A DNA stretch of 64,000 nucleotides, taken from positions 310,001 to 374,000 of the forward strand of contig NZ_JACHGR010000001.1 of NCBI RefSeq assembly GCF_014202415.1, given 5' to 3'. The position numbers and the translations under genes were made by a program. Under the pieces are notes generated by a model. The model was not told the origin of the DNA. It ran no database searches and was given only the letters and a program-made list of their open reading frames with translations. This document shows, piece by piece, positions 40,192-50,157 of the stretch. The stretch is from Tolumonas osonensis (GTDB lineage: Bacteria > Pseudomonadota > Gammaproteobacteria > Enterobacterales > Aeromonadaceae). The number at the start of each line of letters is the position of its first letter. Position 1 is the first letter of the stretch.

Positions 40192-40466
40192 AATATTACC
40201 TTGTGTAACAATACGAGTTATTTTTTATAAAAATACATAAATATCAATCATATATATAATGATTGAAGTTAATAAATTGAGCGGACAACGCATCTAAATA
40301 AATTTTCGACATCATCAAATCTGGATTTACGTCACATTTATTCCCGTGTAAATGCAAAATCAGGTCATACAGCCCGATCTTTTAAAGAATCTCAAACTCA
40401 TCAATATGTTTGTAACATCTAGATTCTAGAAATTTGAATAAATGAGCAGGACTTTTATTCAGAATC

Positions 40467-41767
40467 GAGAGTGTAAAAAATTTGTGTAAGTGGCATTCTG
40501 AACACCCTGTTAAAAGGAAACTGGAATGCCAATTACCGACCAAATCCTCGATCAGCTTCTTGCTGATTGTAAATCACCTGAAGACCTGATGGGTGAACAG
40601 GGTTTACTCCGTCAGTTAACTAAAAAGCTGGCTGAACGAGCTTTAGAAGCGGAGATGGAACATCATCTTGGTTATCCCAAAAACTCGTCTTCGGGTAAAA
40701 ACACCGGTAATTCCCGTAATGGGAAAACAACTAAAACCGTTCGCTTGGTTCATGGTGACATTGAACTGGATATTCCCCGTGACCGAAACAGTTCCTTTGA
40801 ACCTCAACTGGTGAAAAAGGGCGAAAAACAGCTTGGTGGTTTCGATGACCGCATTCTCTCACTTTACGCCAGAGGTATGTCTACCCGGGATATTCAGGCT
40901 CATTTTGAAGAAGCCTATGGTGTTGAGGTTTCAGCGACATTTATTTCGCAGGTTACCAATGCCGTACTGGACGAAGTAAAAGCCTGGCAGCAACGGCCAC
41001 TCGCTGCGGTTTATCCGATTGTCTATCTTGATTGTTTAATCGTTCTTCGGGTGTCGTACAAAACAAGGCCGTTTATCTGGCTCTGGACGTGAACACCGAG
41101 GGCGAGAAAGAATTACTGGGGTTATGGCTGGCACAAAATGAAGGCGCCAAGTTCTGGTTCAGTGTCATGAATGAGCTTAAAAATCGGGTGTCACCGATAT
41201 TTTCATTGCCTGCTTTGACGGCTTGAAAGGGTTTCCAGAGGCCATTGAAGCCGTCTATCCGAAGACGCAAATTCAGCTATGCATTGTGCATCAAATTCGT
41301 CATAGTCTGAAATTTGTGCACTGGAAAGAACGCAAGGCGGTAGCTGCCGATTTACGAACCATTTATGCCGCAGCAACCCTGAACGAAGCGGAAGCAGCAC
41401 TGAAACAATTTGCATCGAACTAGGACAGCCAGCATCCACAAATCAGTCAATCATGGCGAAATAACTGAATCCAGTTGAGCTTCTTTTTTGATTATCCGCC
41501 ATAGATCCGTAAAGTGATCTATACAACGAATGCGATAGAGTCATTAAATGCCAGTTTGCGGCAAGTAACGAAAACATGGTGTTCATTCCCGAATGATGAT
41601 GCGATCCTGAAATTGCTGTATCTGGCTTTACATCAGATAGCGAAGAAATAGACAATGCCGTTAAGGGATTGGAAACCCGCCATGAAGCAATTCGTTATCA
41701 TGTATGGTGACTGTTTACCGATGTGATCAATAAACAGCCACTTACACAGAAAATTTTACAGACTCTC
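40467..41767 (+). mobile_element. Decayed IS256-family insertion sequence
   Basis: Terminal inverted repeats are visible: the left starts GAGAGTGTAAAAAATTTG (40467), the right, read inward on the minus strand, starts GAGAGTCTGTAAAATTTT (41767), and both continue to GTGTAAGTGGC. The right copy is three bases longer. The 1.3-kb length fits the family. No clear target duplication flanks the ends. It marks the right edge of the AT-rich sugar island. Confidence 0.85.
40526..41726 (+). pseudogene. IS256-family transposase, inactivated
   Basis: The reading starts with an intact N-terminal part (MPITDQILDQLLADCKSPED, then EMEHHLGYPK and GMSTRDIQAHFEEAYG). The frame is lost near the catalytic [11 protein letters not shown], resumes in another frame as [19 protein letters not shown], then again shifted as [20 protein letters not shown], and a TAG interrupts KQFASN where tryptophan is expected. 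Later pieces ([16 protein letters not shown]-like) are in yet other frames. At least three frameshifts and one nonsense change make it non-functional. Confidence 0.88.
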
Positions 41768-41815
41768 TACTTGATAATCTAAAATTACTACTATTCGTCT
41801 AAGTTGAAAGTAAAA

Positions 41816-41842
41816 AAAGCCCCGCAAATGCGAGGCTTCTTT
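41816..41842 (-). terminator. Terminator after typA
   Basis: AAAGCCCCGC and GCGAGGCTTCTTT pair imperfectly around AAAT, 23 bp past the typA stop, with a T run on the minus strand. Confidence 0.75.
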
Positions 41843-41864
41843 GATCACCGGTTTCAGCGAAGAA

Positions 41865-43688
41865 TTAATCTTCTTTAGAACCACGGTTAGCACGCTTACG
41901 ATCCATCTCGGTCAGTAATTTCTTACGAACACGGATGTTCAGCGGTGTCACTTCAACCAGTTCATCATCATCGATGAATTCCATCGCCTGTTCCAGCGTC
42001 ATTTTGATTGGCGTCGTCAGCACGATCGCTTCGTCAGTACCGGAAGCACGCATGTTGGTCAGCTGTTTACCTTTCAGACAGTTTACTGTCAGATCGTTAG
42101 AACGGCTGTGAATACCAATGATCTGGCCTTCGTATACTTCGGTCGCGTGTTCAATGAACAGACGGCCACGATCCTGCAGGTTGAACAGAGCGAAGCCCAG
42201 TGCCTTACCGGTCGCGTTAGAGATCAGAACACCGTTCTGACGCTGACCGATAGAACCACCTTTGAACTCGCCGTACTCTTCGAAAGTATGGTACAGCAGA
42301 CCGGTACCAGAGGTCAGAGTCATGAACTCGGTCTGGAAGCCGATCAGACCACGAGCCGGGATCATATAATCCAGACGTACACGGCCTTTGCCATCCGGCA
42401 CCATGTTACGCAGGTCAGCTTTACGCTCACCCAGTTTTTCCATCACGGAACCCTGATGCTGTTCTTCGATATCGACAGTCAGCGTTTCCATTGGTTCCAT
42501 CTTCACGCCATCGATGACACGCATGATAACTTCCGGACGGGATACCGCCAGTTCGAAGCCTTCACGACGCATGTTTTCGATCAGGATACCCAAGTGCAGT
42601 TCACCACGGCCAGATACACGGAATTTATCCGGATCTTCGGTTTCTTCCACACGCAGTGCCACGTTGTGACGCAGTTCGTTCTGCAGACGTTCCAGAATAT
42701 TACGGGAAGTTACGAACTTACCTTCTTTACCGGCAAACGGAGAAGTGTTTACCTGGAAAGTCATGGTCACAGTCGGTTCATCGACAGACAGCGGAGGCAG
42801 TGCTTCTACCGCAGCGTTTGAACAGATGGTGTCAGAGATTTTCAGCTCACCCAGACCAGTGATCGCAATGATGTCACCTGCCTGTGCTTCAGTTACTTCA
42901 GTCCGGTTCAGACCCAGATAACCCATGACCTGACCAACTTTGCCGGTACGGGTTTTGCCATCAGCACCAACAACAGTAACCTGCATGTTTGGCTTCACGC
43001 TACCACGGGTTACACGACCGATCCCGATCACACCTACGTAAGAAGAGTAGTCCAGCTGAGAAATCTGCATCTGGAACTCACCAGCCGGATCGGCTTTTGG
43101 CGGTTCAACGAAATCAACGATGGCCTGGAACAGTGGATCCATGTTGTCTGAAGGAATCGATGGGTCCATGGTTGCAAAGCCGTTTAACGCAGAAGCGTAA
43201 ACGATCGGGAAGTCCAGCTGTTCGTCAGTCGCGCCCAGGTTGTCAAACAGATCAAATACCTGATCAATAACCCAGTCAGGACGTGCGCCCGGACGGTCAA
43301 TTTTGTTCACAACCACGATTGGACGTAAACCACGGGCAAACGCCTTCTGGGTCACGAAACGGGTCTGTGGCATCGGGCCGTCAACGGCATCAACCAGCAG
43401 CAGAACGCAGTCAACCATGGACATTACACGTTCTACTTCACCACCGAAGTCAGCGTGACCTGGGGTGTCTACAATATTAATACGGTAGTCATTCCAGCGA
43501 ATAGCGGTGTTTTTGGCAAGAATGGTGATCCCGCGTTCTTTTTCCAGATCATTGGAATCCATAACGCGTTCCTGACCTTCCACGGAGCGGTCCAGGGTTC
43601 CTGACTGTTGCAACAGTTTGTCAACCAGAGTCGTTTTACCATGGTCAACGTGCGCTATGATCGCAATATTGCGGAGTTTATCTAACAT
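41865..43688 (-). CDS. typA: Ribosome-associated GTPase TypA/BipA
   Basis: TypA is a translational GTPase related to EF-G that assists 50S assembly and stress growth. The 607-residue product has the G1 motif [28 protein letters not shown] in switch [17 protein letters not shown], and NKIDRPGA, and the C-terminal domain ending [18 protein letters not shown]. Length is exactly that of the family. It is monocistronic and opposite to glnA, with about 340 bp between their starts, a conserved arrangement in enterics. Confidence 0.98.
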   Translation of the reverse strand: MLDKLRNIAIIAHVDHGKTTLVDKLLQQSGTLDRSVEGQERVMDSNDLEKERGITILAKNTAIRWNDYRINIVDTPGHADFGGEVERVMSMVDCVLLLVDAVDGPMPQTRFVTQKAFARGLRPIVVVNKIDRPGARPDWVIDQVFDLFDNLGATDEQLDFPIVYASALNGFATMDPSIPSDNMDPLFQAIVDFVEPPKADPAGEFQMQISQLDYSSYVGVIGIGRVTRGSVKPNMQVTVVGADGKTRTGKVGQVMGYLGLNRTEVTEAQAGDIIAITGLGELKISDTICSNAAVEALPPLSVDEPTVTMTFQVNTSPFAGKEGKFVTSRNILERLQNELRHNVALRVEETEDPDKFRVSGRGELHLGILIENMRREGFELAVSRPEVIMRVIDGVKMEPMETLTVDIEEQHQGSVMEKLGERKADLRNMVPDGKGRVRLDYMIPARGLIGFQTEFMTLTSGTGLLYHTFEEYGEFKGGSIGQRQNGVLISNATGKALGFALFNLQDRGRLFIEHATEVYEGQIIGIHSRSNDLTVNCLKGKQLTNMRASGTDEAIVLTTPIKMTLEQAMEFIDDDELVEVTPLNIRVRKKLLTEMDRKRANRGSKED

Positions 43689-43838
43689 CCTCGCCTCAAG
43701 CTAAAAAGTGACTAAAAATCGGGCGCTCATTCTACCTACCCCAACGTGATCTGCATAGCAAATTTGCTGTAAAAACGAAGAGCATATTTTTGCAGGATCT
43801 CTGTATAATCATCTTCGGCAGAATGTGCGTGCGTTGCT

Positions 43839-43878
43839 GCACCACAAGAGAGCACCAATTTAGGGCTTTAACGCACCA
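43839..43878. promoter_or_regulatory. GCACCA half-sites upstream of glnA, possible NtrC enhancer
   Basis: GCACCA appears three times (43839, 43852, 43873) 75-130 bp before the sigma-54 promoter. NtrC sites contain GCACC half-sites, though here the three copies are direct, not the classic inverted pair, so the call is tentative. Confidence 0.4.
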
Positions 43879-43952
43879 AAATGATCCACAAATGGAGCAT
43901 TGATATGGCGCGATTAACGGTTATCCCTTGATTAACTGAAGAGTTTTTAAGT

Positions 43953-43968
43953 TGGCCCGCTTTTTGCT
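43953..43968 (+). promoter_or_regulatory. Sigma-54 promoter of glnA
   Basis: TTGGCCCGCTTTTTGCT contains GG and GC exactly ten bases apart, the -24/-12 layout of RpoN promoters. It is 62 bp before the glnA start. The presence of glnL and glnG downstream supports nitrogen control. Confidence 0.85.
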
Positions 43969-44029
43969 CATTAGCGAAAAGAATTTAAATATCGCTATCT
44001 GATTTTAATGACACCGGAGGTTAGCTAGC

Positions 44030-45439
44030 ATGTCCGCTGCAAATGTTCTGAATATGATCAAAGAAAACGAAGTTAAATTCGTTGATCTGCGTTTCACTGA
44101 CACTAAAGGTAAAGAACAACACGTTTCTATTCCTGCACACCAGGTTAACGAAGATTTCTTCGAAGACGGTAAAATGTTCGATGGTTCTTCAATCGCTGGC
44201 TGGAAAGGTATCAACGAATCAGACATGGTTCTGATGCCTGACGCAACGACTGCCCTGATGGATCCATTCACCGAAGAGTCTACTCTGATCGTTCGTTGTG
44301 ACATCCTGGAACCAGCAACCATGAAAGGCTACGATCGTGACCCACGTTCTATCGCCAAACGTGCTGAAGAATACCTGAAAGCAAGCGGTATCGCTGACAC
44401 CGTTCTGTTCGGACCAGAACCAGAATTCTTCATTTTTGAAGACGTTCGTTTCGAAAACACCATGAGTGGTTCTTTCTTCAAGATCGACGATCCTGAAGCT
44501 GCATGGAACTCTGGCAAGTCTTTCGAAGGTGGTAACAAAGGTCACCGTCCAGGCATTAAAGGTGGTTACTTCCCAGTAGCTCCTGTTGACTCTTCACAAG
44601 ACCTGCGTTCTGCAATGTGTCTGATCCTGGAAGAAATGGGTCAGGTAGTAGAAGCGCACCACCACGAAGTGGCTACTGCTGGTCAGAACGAAATCGCAAC
44701 CCGTTTCAACACTCTGACTAAGAAAGCGGACGAAGTTCAGGTTCAGAAATACGTTATCCATAACGTAGCTCATGCTTACGGCAAAACTGTAACCTTCATG
44801 CCAAAACCAATGTTTGGTGACAACGGTTCAGGTATGCACTGCCACCAGTCTCTGGGTAAAGATGGCAAAAACCTGTTCTCTGGTGACGCATACTGTGGTC
44901 TGTCAGAAATGGCACTGTTCTACATCGGCGGTATCATCAAGCACGCTAAAGCACTGAACGCTTTCACTAACCCAACAACCAACTCATACAAACGTCTGGT
45001 TCCAGGTTATGAAGCACCAGTAATGCTGGCTTACTCTGCACGTAACCGTTCTGCTTCTATCCGTATCCCTCTGGTACCGAGCCCGAAAGCAGCCCGTATC
45101 GAAGTTCGCTTCCCGGATCCAGCAGCTAACCCATACCTGGCGTTCGCTGCACAGCTGATGGCTGGTCTGGACGGTATCATCAACAAGATCCACCCAGGCG
45201 ATGCTGCAGACAAAGATCTGTACCACCTGCCACCAGAAGAAGCAGCTCAGATCCCACAGGTTTGTGGCTCTCTGGACGAAGCACTGAAATCTCTGGATGC
45301 TGACCGTGAGTTCCTGACTCGTGGTGGTGTATTCTCTGAAGACTTCATCGATGCTTACATTGATCTGAAAAACGTTGACGTAGACCGTCTGCGTATGACT
45401 CCATCACCAGTAGAATACGAACTGTACTACTCTGTGTAA
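44030..45439 (+). CDS. glnA: Glutamine synthetase, type I
   Basis: GlnA makes glutamine from glutamate, ammonia and ATP as a dodecamer. The 469-residue protein has [17 protein letters not shown] near the N-terminus, [15 protein letters not shown] (metal-binding glutamates), [14 protein letters not shown], and [10 protein letters not shown]. The adenylylation region [20 protein letters not shown] is intact, with the modifiable tyrosine near residue 397 expected in this type. ACCGGAGG precedes the ATG. A sigma-54 promoter lies upstream and a terminator downstream. Codon use is strongly biased, as expected for a highly expressed gene. Confidence 0.98.
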   Translation: MSAANVLNMIKENEVKFVDLRFTDTKGKEQHVSIPAHQVNEDFFEDGKMFDGSSIAGWKGINESDMVLMPDATTALMDPFTEESTLIVRCDILEPATMKGYDRDPRSIAKRAEEYLKASGIADTVLFGPEPEFFIFEDVRFENTMSGSFFKIDDPEAAWNSGKSFEGGNKGHRPGIKGGYFPVAPVDSSQDLRSAMCLILEEMGQVVEAHHHEVATAGQNEIATRFNTLTKKADEVQVQKYVIHNVAHAYGKTVTFMPKPMFGDNGSGMHCHQSLGKDGKNLFSGDAYCGLSEMALFYIGGIIKHAKALNAFTNPTTNSYKRLVPGYEAPVMLAYSARNRSASIRIPLVPSPKAARIEVRFPDPAANPYLAFAAQLMAGLDGIINKIHPGDAADKDLYHLPPEEAAQIPQVCGSLDEALKSLDADREFLTRGGVFSEDFIDAYIDLKNVDVDRLRMTPSPVEYELYYSV

Positions 45440-45453
45440 GTCTCACGTTTCTG

Positions 45454-45482
45454 AAAAAACCCGCTCCGGCGGGTTTTTTTTT
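45454..45482 (+). terminator. Terminator after glnA
   Basis: AAAAAACCCGC and GCGGGTTTTTT form a strong stem with a short TCCG loop and a nine-base T run, 14 bp past the glnA stop. Confidence 0.93.
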
Positions 45483-45547
45483 GATTATGATTTAACCTGA
45501 TGTATTTGTTTGCACTTTATTATTAATCATGAGCAGGGAACCGCACT

Positions 45548-46090
45548 ATGCAACGACTATCAGGTATATGGCTGGCACTGGGTTTATCCTGGGCTGTGCA
45601 GGCTGCAGAGGAAAATACGGCCATCTATTACTGGACCGATGCCAACGGCGTGACACACTTCAGTGACCGACCGGTCGCCGGAAAACCAGCGCAGACCATG
45701 CAAGTCGAAATTTCAAATCCGCCGGTCAACAACCCGAATCCCGTTCCTGAAACCCCAACAGCAGCAGAACCCGCGGTTTCTTCTGTCAGCTACACACTGA
45801 GCATCACCTCTCCGCTGATGGAAGAAACCATCCGGGATGGTGAGGGTAAATTCACCGTCAGCAATCAGCTGACGCCAGCGCTGCTGCCGGATGACGATGC
45901 GGCAGCGTTGTTTATTTATGTCGATAGCAGCCGTTATCCCTGTGATACCGCAACCCTGAGCTGTCAGGTGCAAGATCTTGACAGAGGGGCTCACCAGCTG
46001 AGAACCGAACTGATCGCACAAACCGGCAAGGTACTTGCATCATCAGAGACAATTACAATTTATTTGTTCCGGCCTAGAGCTATCAGGTAA
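45548..46090 (+). CDS. DUF4124-domain periplasmic protein
   Basis: This 180-residue exported protein has a signal peptide of about 20 residues ending SWAVQAAEE. A DUF4124 domain follows: AIYYWTDANGVTHFSDRPV, which recurs in many proteobacterial envelope proteins of unknown role. A proline-rich linker precedes a C-terminal domain with a cysteine pair (YPCDTATLSCQVQ) that may form a disulfide. Such genes frequently sit between glnA and glnL in this group. No catalytic motif is evident. Confidence 0.8.
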   Translation: MQRLSGIWLALGLSWAVQAAEENTAIYYWTDANGVTHFSDRPVAGKPAQTMQVEISNPPVNNPNPVPETPTAAEPAVSSVSYTLSITSPLMEETIRDGEGKFTVSNQLTPALLPDDDAAALFIYVDSSRYPCDTATLSCQVQDLDRGAHQLRTELIAQTGKVLASSETITIYLFRPRAIR

Positions 46091-46188
46091 TTTTCGCCTG
46101 ACAAAAGCACTATTCTGGTTCGGTCGCACCACTATATAACAACGAATAGCACCACATTAGTGCAATCAGTATCCGGGAGATCACCACT

Positions 46189-47241
46189 GTGAATAGCCGT
46201 CCTGATTTACCAAAATTACTGCTGGATAATTTGCTGACGGCCGTCATTCTGCTGGATAAACATCTGATTGTCCGGTATGTCAATCCGGCGGCCGAACAGC
46301 TGATGGGTGTCAGTGCCCGCCGGCTGCTGGACCATGCGCTGGAGCAGGTGGTTGATTACATTTCGCTGGATCTGGAACGTTTACGCCATTGCCTGACCCA
46401 GGGACAGGGGTTTACCGATAACGAGGTCACCCTGGTGGTCGAAAGCGAACCGCGCAGTGTCGAAGTCAGTGTCATTGCTGTCTATGACAATCAGGAACAG
46501 ATGGCGCTGGTCGAACTGCGCAAGATTGACCAGCAGAAACGCATCAGTCAGGAGCAGCAGCAACACTCGCAGCAACTGGCGGCCCGGGATCTGGTTCGCG
46601 GCCTGGCGCATGAAATCAAAAACCCGTTGGGCGGCTTGCGGGGTGCGGCACAATTGCTGGAAAAAGCGCTACCGGATGAACAACTGAAAGAATATACCGG
46701 CATTATCATCGCGCAGGCGGACCGGTTACGGAATCTGGTGGATCGCTTGCTGGGGCCGCAGCGGCCCGGACGGCATCAGGTACATAACGTACATTCTGTC
46801 CTGGAGCAGGTGCGCCGTCTGGTGGAAATGGAGCTGCCACCGGGAATCAAGATTGAACGGGATTATGACCCCAGTATTCCTGATTTCGAAATGGAACAGG
46901 AACAGCTGCAGCAGGCGTTCCTGAATATAGTCCGTAACGCGGTGGAAGCCATGCACGGGCACGGCACGATCAAACTGAAAACCCGCACCGTCTTTCAGAT
47001 AACCATCCATGGCAAACGCTACAGGCTGGCAGCAGAGATCCGCATTATTGATGATGGTCCGGGCATACCGGAAAACATCCGGGATACCCTGTTCTATCCG
47101 ATGGTCACGGGCAAGGAAGGCGGTACTGGTTTAGGTCTCTCGATCGCACAGAATCTGATTGATCAGCATAAAGGCCGTATCGAATGTGTCAGTTGGCCGG
47201 GACACACTGAATTTTGCATCTATTTACCGCTTCGTAAGTAA
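46189..47241 (+). CDS. glnL: Nitrogen regulation sensor kinase NtrB
   Basis: GlnL (NtrB) phosphorylates NtrC when nitrogen is limiting and, with PII, dephosphorylates it in excess. The 350-residue cytoplasmic protein has an N-terminal PAS domain (LLDNLLTAVILLDKHLIV), the phospho-histidine box RGLAHEIKNPLGGLRGAAQL, and ATP-binding N and G boxes (NIVRNAVEAM, DDGPGIPENI, GGTGLGLSIA). The start is GTG at 46189. glnG follows 14 bp later. Confidence 0.96.
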   Translation: MNSRPDLPKLLLDNLLTAVILLDKHLIVRYVNPAAEQLMGVSARRLLDHALEQVVDYISLDLERLRHCLTQGQGFTDNEVTLVVESEPRSVEVSVIAVYDNQEQMALVELRKIDQQKRISQEQQQHSQQLAARDLVRGLAHEIKNPLGGLRGAAQLLEKALPDEQLKEYTGIIIAQADRLRNLVDRLLGPQRPGRHQVHNVHSVLEQVRRLVEMELPPGIKIERDYDPSIPDFEMEQEQLQQAFLNIVRNAVEAMHGHGTIKLKTRTVFQITIHGKRYRLAAEIRIIDDGPGIPENIRDTLFYPMVTGKEGGTGLGLSIAQNLIDQHKGRIECVSWPGHTEFCIYLPLRK

Positions 47242-47255
47242 TAAGGATATACACC

Positions 47256-48680
47256 ATGGCAGCCAAAGTCTGGATTGTCGATGATGACAGCTCTATCCGC
47301 TGGGTTCTGGAACGGGCCCTGAGTGCAGAACATTTCGAATGCCTGTCATTTGAAGATGGTGAAAGTCTGCTGGCAGCACTGGATAATCACCAGAATATTC
47401 CGGATGTGATCGTATCGGATATTCGTATGCCCGGTATCGACGGCATCTCTTTATTACAGCTCATCCAGGGAAAACAGCCGGATATCCCGGTCATTATCAT
47501 GACCGCGCATTCGGATCTGGACAGTGCGGTCAATGCCTATCAGAGCGGGGCATTTGAATATCTGCCGAAACCGTTTGATATCGATGAAGCCGTCGCCCTG
47601 GTACAGCGCGCTGAAAGTCATCTGCACGAGCAGAGAAATAAACGCCGGGCCCGTCAGCAGGTCGCCACCACAGCGCCGGAAATTATCGGTGAAGCGCCAG
47701 CGATGCAGGAGGTGTTCCGCGCCATTGGTCGTCTGGCCCGTTCTTCTATTTCCGTGCTGATCAATGGTCAGTCCGGTACCGGTAAAGAGCTGGTGGCCCA
47801 TGCCCTGCACCGTCACAGCCCACGGGCGGCCAAACCGTTCATTGCCCTGAATATGGCTGCCATTCCGAAAGATCTGATTGAATCAGAGCTGTTCGGGCAT
47901 GAAAAAGGCGCCTTTACCGGCGCCAACAGTGTACGTCAGGGGCGTTTTGAACAGGCCAATGGCGGCACCCTGTTTTTAGATGAAATCGGCGATATGCCGC
48001 TGGACGTTCAGACCCGCTTACTGCGCGTACTGGCCGATGGCCAGTTCTATCGGGTGGGCGGACATCAGTCGATTCAGGTGGATGTCCGCATTATTGCCGC
48101 GACCCACCAGGATCTGGAAAAGCGTGTCGCGGATGGTGATTTCCGTGAGGATTTGTTTCATCGCCTTAACGTGATCCGTATCCATATCCCTTCCTTGCGC
48201 GAACGACGTGAAGATATCCCGAAACTGGCGCAGCATTTCCTGTTGCGGGCAGCCAAGGAGCTGAATGTCGAGGCGAAAATGCTGCATCCGGATACCGAAG
48301 CCTATATGAGCCGTCTGCCCTGGCCGGGGAACGTACGTCAGCTGGAAAACGTTTGTCGCTGGCTGACCGTGATGGCTTCCGGTCAGGAAGTGCTGGTGTC
48401 CGATCTGCCGCCTGAACTGTTGCATCCGGTCGAAGAACGCCCGGTCGCCGGTAAAGAACCCGTCTCTCTGCGCTGGCAGGAACAGCTGCAGCAATGGATC
48501 GCGCAGAAACTGGCGCGGGGGGAAGTGGATATTCTGTCTGAAGCCTTGCCGGAGTTCGAGCGGATCATGCTCAATACCGCGCTGCAGCATACACACGGCC
48601 ATAAGCAGGAAGCGGCCCGTCTGCTGGGCTGGGGTCGTAATACGCTGACCCGGAAGCTGAAAGAGCTGGATATGAACTAA
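47256..48680 (+). CDS. glnG: Nitrogen regulation response regulator NtrC
   Basis: NtrC activates sigma-54 promoters such as glnA. The 474-residue protein has a receiver domain (VWIVDDDSSIRWVLERAL and the phosphorylated aspartate in VIVSDIRMPG) and an AAA+ domain with INGQSGTGKELVAHAL. The sigma-54 contact loop GAFTGAN lies near residue 217, and TLFLDEIGDMP is Walker B. A Fis-type helix-turn-helix (HKQEAARLLGWGRNTLTRKL) ends the protein. It is the last gene of the operon and of the core segment; a terminator follows, after which accessory DNA begins. Confidence 0.97.
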   Translation: MAAKVWIVDDDSSIRWVLERALSAEHFECLSFEDGESLLAALDNHQNIPDVIVSDIRMPGIDGISLLQLIQGKQPDIPVIIMTAHSDLDSAVNAYQSGAFEYLPKPFDIDEAVALVQRAESHLHEQRNKRRARQQVATTAPEIIGEAPAMQEVFRAIGRLARSSISVLINGQSGTGKELVAHALHRHSPRAAKPFIALNMAAIPKDLIESELFGHEKGAFTGANSVRQGRFEQANGGTLFLDEIGDMPLDVQTRLLRVLADGQFYRVGGHQSIQVDVRIIAATHQDLEKRVADGDFREDLFHRLNVIRIHIPSLRERREDIPKLAQHFLLRAAKELNVEAKMLHPDTEAYMSRLPWPGNVRQLENVCRWLTVMASGQEVLVSDLPPELLHPVEERPVAGKEPVSLRWQEQLQQWIAQKLARGEVDILSEALPEFERIMLNTALQHTHGHKQEAARLLGWGRNTLTRKLKELDMN

Positions 48681-48705
48681 TATCAATTAGGCACAACGTT
48701 GAAAT

Positions 48706-48740
48706 AAAAGGCATTTTCATTAATTGATTAATGCCTTTTT
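48706..48740 (+). terminator. Terminator after glnG
   Basis: AAAAGGCATT and AATGCCTTTT form a 10-bp stem with an AT-rich loop and a T run, 26 bp past the glnG stop. Confidence 0.85.
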
Positions 48741-48895
48741 ATTTTTTGTGACACACCATGTGACACACCGCTTAAAATGTCCTGTCTTTTGATGTAGTTC
48801 TACAAGCTATTACCGCATGGGGAAATAGCACTGTAATTGAATCGAGCGCATCTCATTCGTAATGCGAAGCTCGAATTGAAATTCATACAACAAAG

Positions 48896-48917
48896 AACCC
48901 GCACTGAGGCGGGTCTG
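48896..48917 (-). terminator. Terminator after the 134-residue membrane-anchored protein gene
   Basis: ACCCGC and GCGGGT form a stem around ACTGAG, followed on the minus strand by a short T-containing tail, 18 bp beyond the stop. Confidence 0.65.
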
Positions 48918-48934
48918 TCGTTTATTATAGGCTG

Positions 48935-49339
48935 TTAATTTGCACAGAACTTTTTCCATGCCTCTTTGAATGAGGTATCTGAATCTTCAATGATTGCTAT
49001 CTTCCCATCGGATACAAATCGTTTTTCTCCGCTATAGCCACCAAAAGAGTTTTTGGCGTTCACTACTCCGCAGCCAGCACCAGAGGTTGAAACATAGAAC
49101 GCGCCAAACTTGGCTGAATCAGGATCTTTTAACTGCGATTTCACAGATCGCTCTGACTTAACCTGGAGCATGGTATCGATGCGGTTTGGTTTCGGTTGAT
49201 TGGCTGCTTTGCTTGGTGCTGCTTCCGCTGCTGGCAATGGTTTGTTTGTTGTTGTGAATTTAGAACCAACAACAACTAAAACAACTACGGCAATAAACAC
49301 AAACAGCGATATTTTCAAAAACCGTTTAATCATATTCAT
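48935..49339 (-). CDS. Membrane-anchored hypothetical protein
   Basis: I do not recognise a named family for this 134-residue protein. It has a single N-terminal membrane segment at about residues 8-26 (LKISLFVFIAVVVLVVVGS), a proline/alanine-rich linker, then a small domain with VKSQLKDPDSAKFGAFYVS, CGVVNAKNSFGGYSGEKRF and a C-terminal WKKFCAN. The two cysteines (CGVV and KFCAN) could form a disulfide outside the cytoplasm. The KDPDSAKF motif recurs in small exported proteins of phages and islands, as I recall. It stands alone between the core glnG operon and the metal module. Confidence 0.6.
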   Translation of the reverse strand: MNMIKRFLKISLFVFIAVVVLVVVGSKFTTTNKPLPAAEAAPSKAANQPKPNRIDTMLQVKSERSVKSQLKDPDSAKFGAFYVSTSGAGCGVVNAKNSFGGYSGEKRFVSDGKIAIIEDSDTSFKEAWKKFCAN

Positions 49340-49509
49340 TCAATTCCAACTCGTTAATGCTTCTTCCTTGGAAATAGATTACTCGCATTCATAGCAAAGT
49401 CATTTGAAGCTCACAATAAAAGGATACAGTCACCTGTTATTTATGTCAGGTATCTTGGGTGAAATAGGCTTGAAACAATGATGACTAGATTTATCCCGTT
49501 GTAGTTTTT

Positions 49510-49537
49510 GCCCACCAGCTAGTGGGCTTTTCTTTTT
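49510..49537 (+). terminator. Orphan plus-strand terminator
   Basis: GCCCAC and GTGGGC form a stem around CAGCTA, followed by TTTTCTTTTT. No plus-strand coding region precedes it, so it may end a small RNA or an eroded gene. Confidence 0.75.
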
Positions 49538-49583
49538 GCAGTGACGACCTAAAAAAGCTGGAGGCCACCGACAGAAAACCATT

Positions 49584-49779
49584 GAGCGCATATTTACGCT
49601 CGGTAATCAGCCGCACGTGGCGACTCGCCCACTGTTTCGCAAATGCGAATCGTCAACCTTTCGCGCTACCCAGACTCGACATCAGCGGGCTGTTCACCTG
49701 GTTGTCAGAATGGAATTGCCCGCTGAGATATAACAAATGTGGTGTGCGATTTTCGCAATTCGCAGTGCGGATCTCTGCG
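49584..49779. other. Hairpin-dense non-coding stretch
   Basis: Five perfect stem-loops occur in 196 bp: GAGCG/CGCTC (49584-49601), TTCGC/GCGAA (49636-49649), TCAGCGGGC/GCCCGCTGA (49682-49726), TGCGA/TCGCA (49745-49757) and CGCAG/CTGCG (49761-49779). An open frame of 86 codons crosses it but looks uncoded. The 49340-50157 gap holds no other convincing gene; a 41-codon frame at 49837-49962 is unsupported. Confidence 0.6.
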
Positions 49780-49964
49780 TAGAACAACAGCTTTTTAATG
49801 GGAGGATTACCATACCCACAAGGATTAACTGAAACAATGAGTCACAACCAGTCATTCGTTCAAAATTCTCAACCAGCGCTTACAACGCAATCTGTAGCAA
49901 CAGGGTGTGGCCTTTGGCAATTCTCAGTACGAGCGGTTATCCGAAAACCAGTTTTTAGGTAGTG

Positions 49965-49988
49965 AAGTCTAACTTGCTTTTGTCCAGA
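49965..49988 (+). repeat. Direct repeat flanking the metal/envelope module (left copy)
   Basis: AAGTCTAA, three variable bases, GCTTTTGTCCAGA. The same 24-bp unit with only the three middle bases changed recurs at 59184-59207 in the same orientation. Confidence 0.6.
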
Positions 49989-50157
49989 CATGACAGCCTG
50001 AATCATTTATGCCCCATTCTGCGTTAGCATCAACAATCTATCTCTTGCGTTTCAGCATCAATTAACCAAATGCGGTTAATGTTATAAAGCGATAACAAAC
50101 ATCAGCATCACGACGTCCTGCTCATGATGCAGTATTATTTTGCGTTAGATTGCATAA

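Noticed and set aside
40309-40336. Second CRP-like site (TTACGTCACA) before the IS256 element
   Set aside because: Only one half-site fits; the other arm matches poorly, so it was not called.
41223-41423. Short intact-looking frame read as a separate gene
   Set aside because: It is a shifted segment of the decayed IS256 transposase ([15 protein letters not shown]).
49522-49782. 86-codon open frame across the hairpin region
   Set aside because: It lacks a ribosome binding site, has no recognisable domain, and its sequence is explained by the inverted repeats.
49729-50028. Possible integron attC-like ends (ATAACAAATG and GCGTTAGC)
   Set aside because: The two motifs are about 300 bp apart, too far for an attC site, and no paired inner boxes or cassette genes were found.
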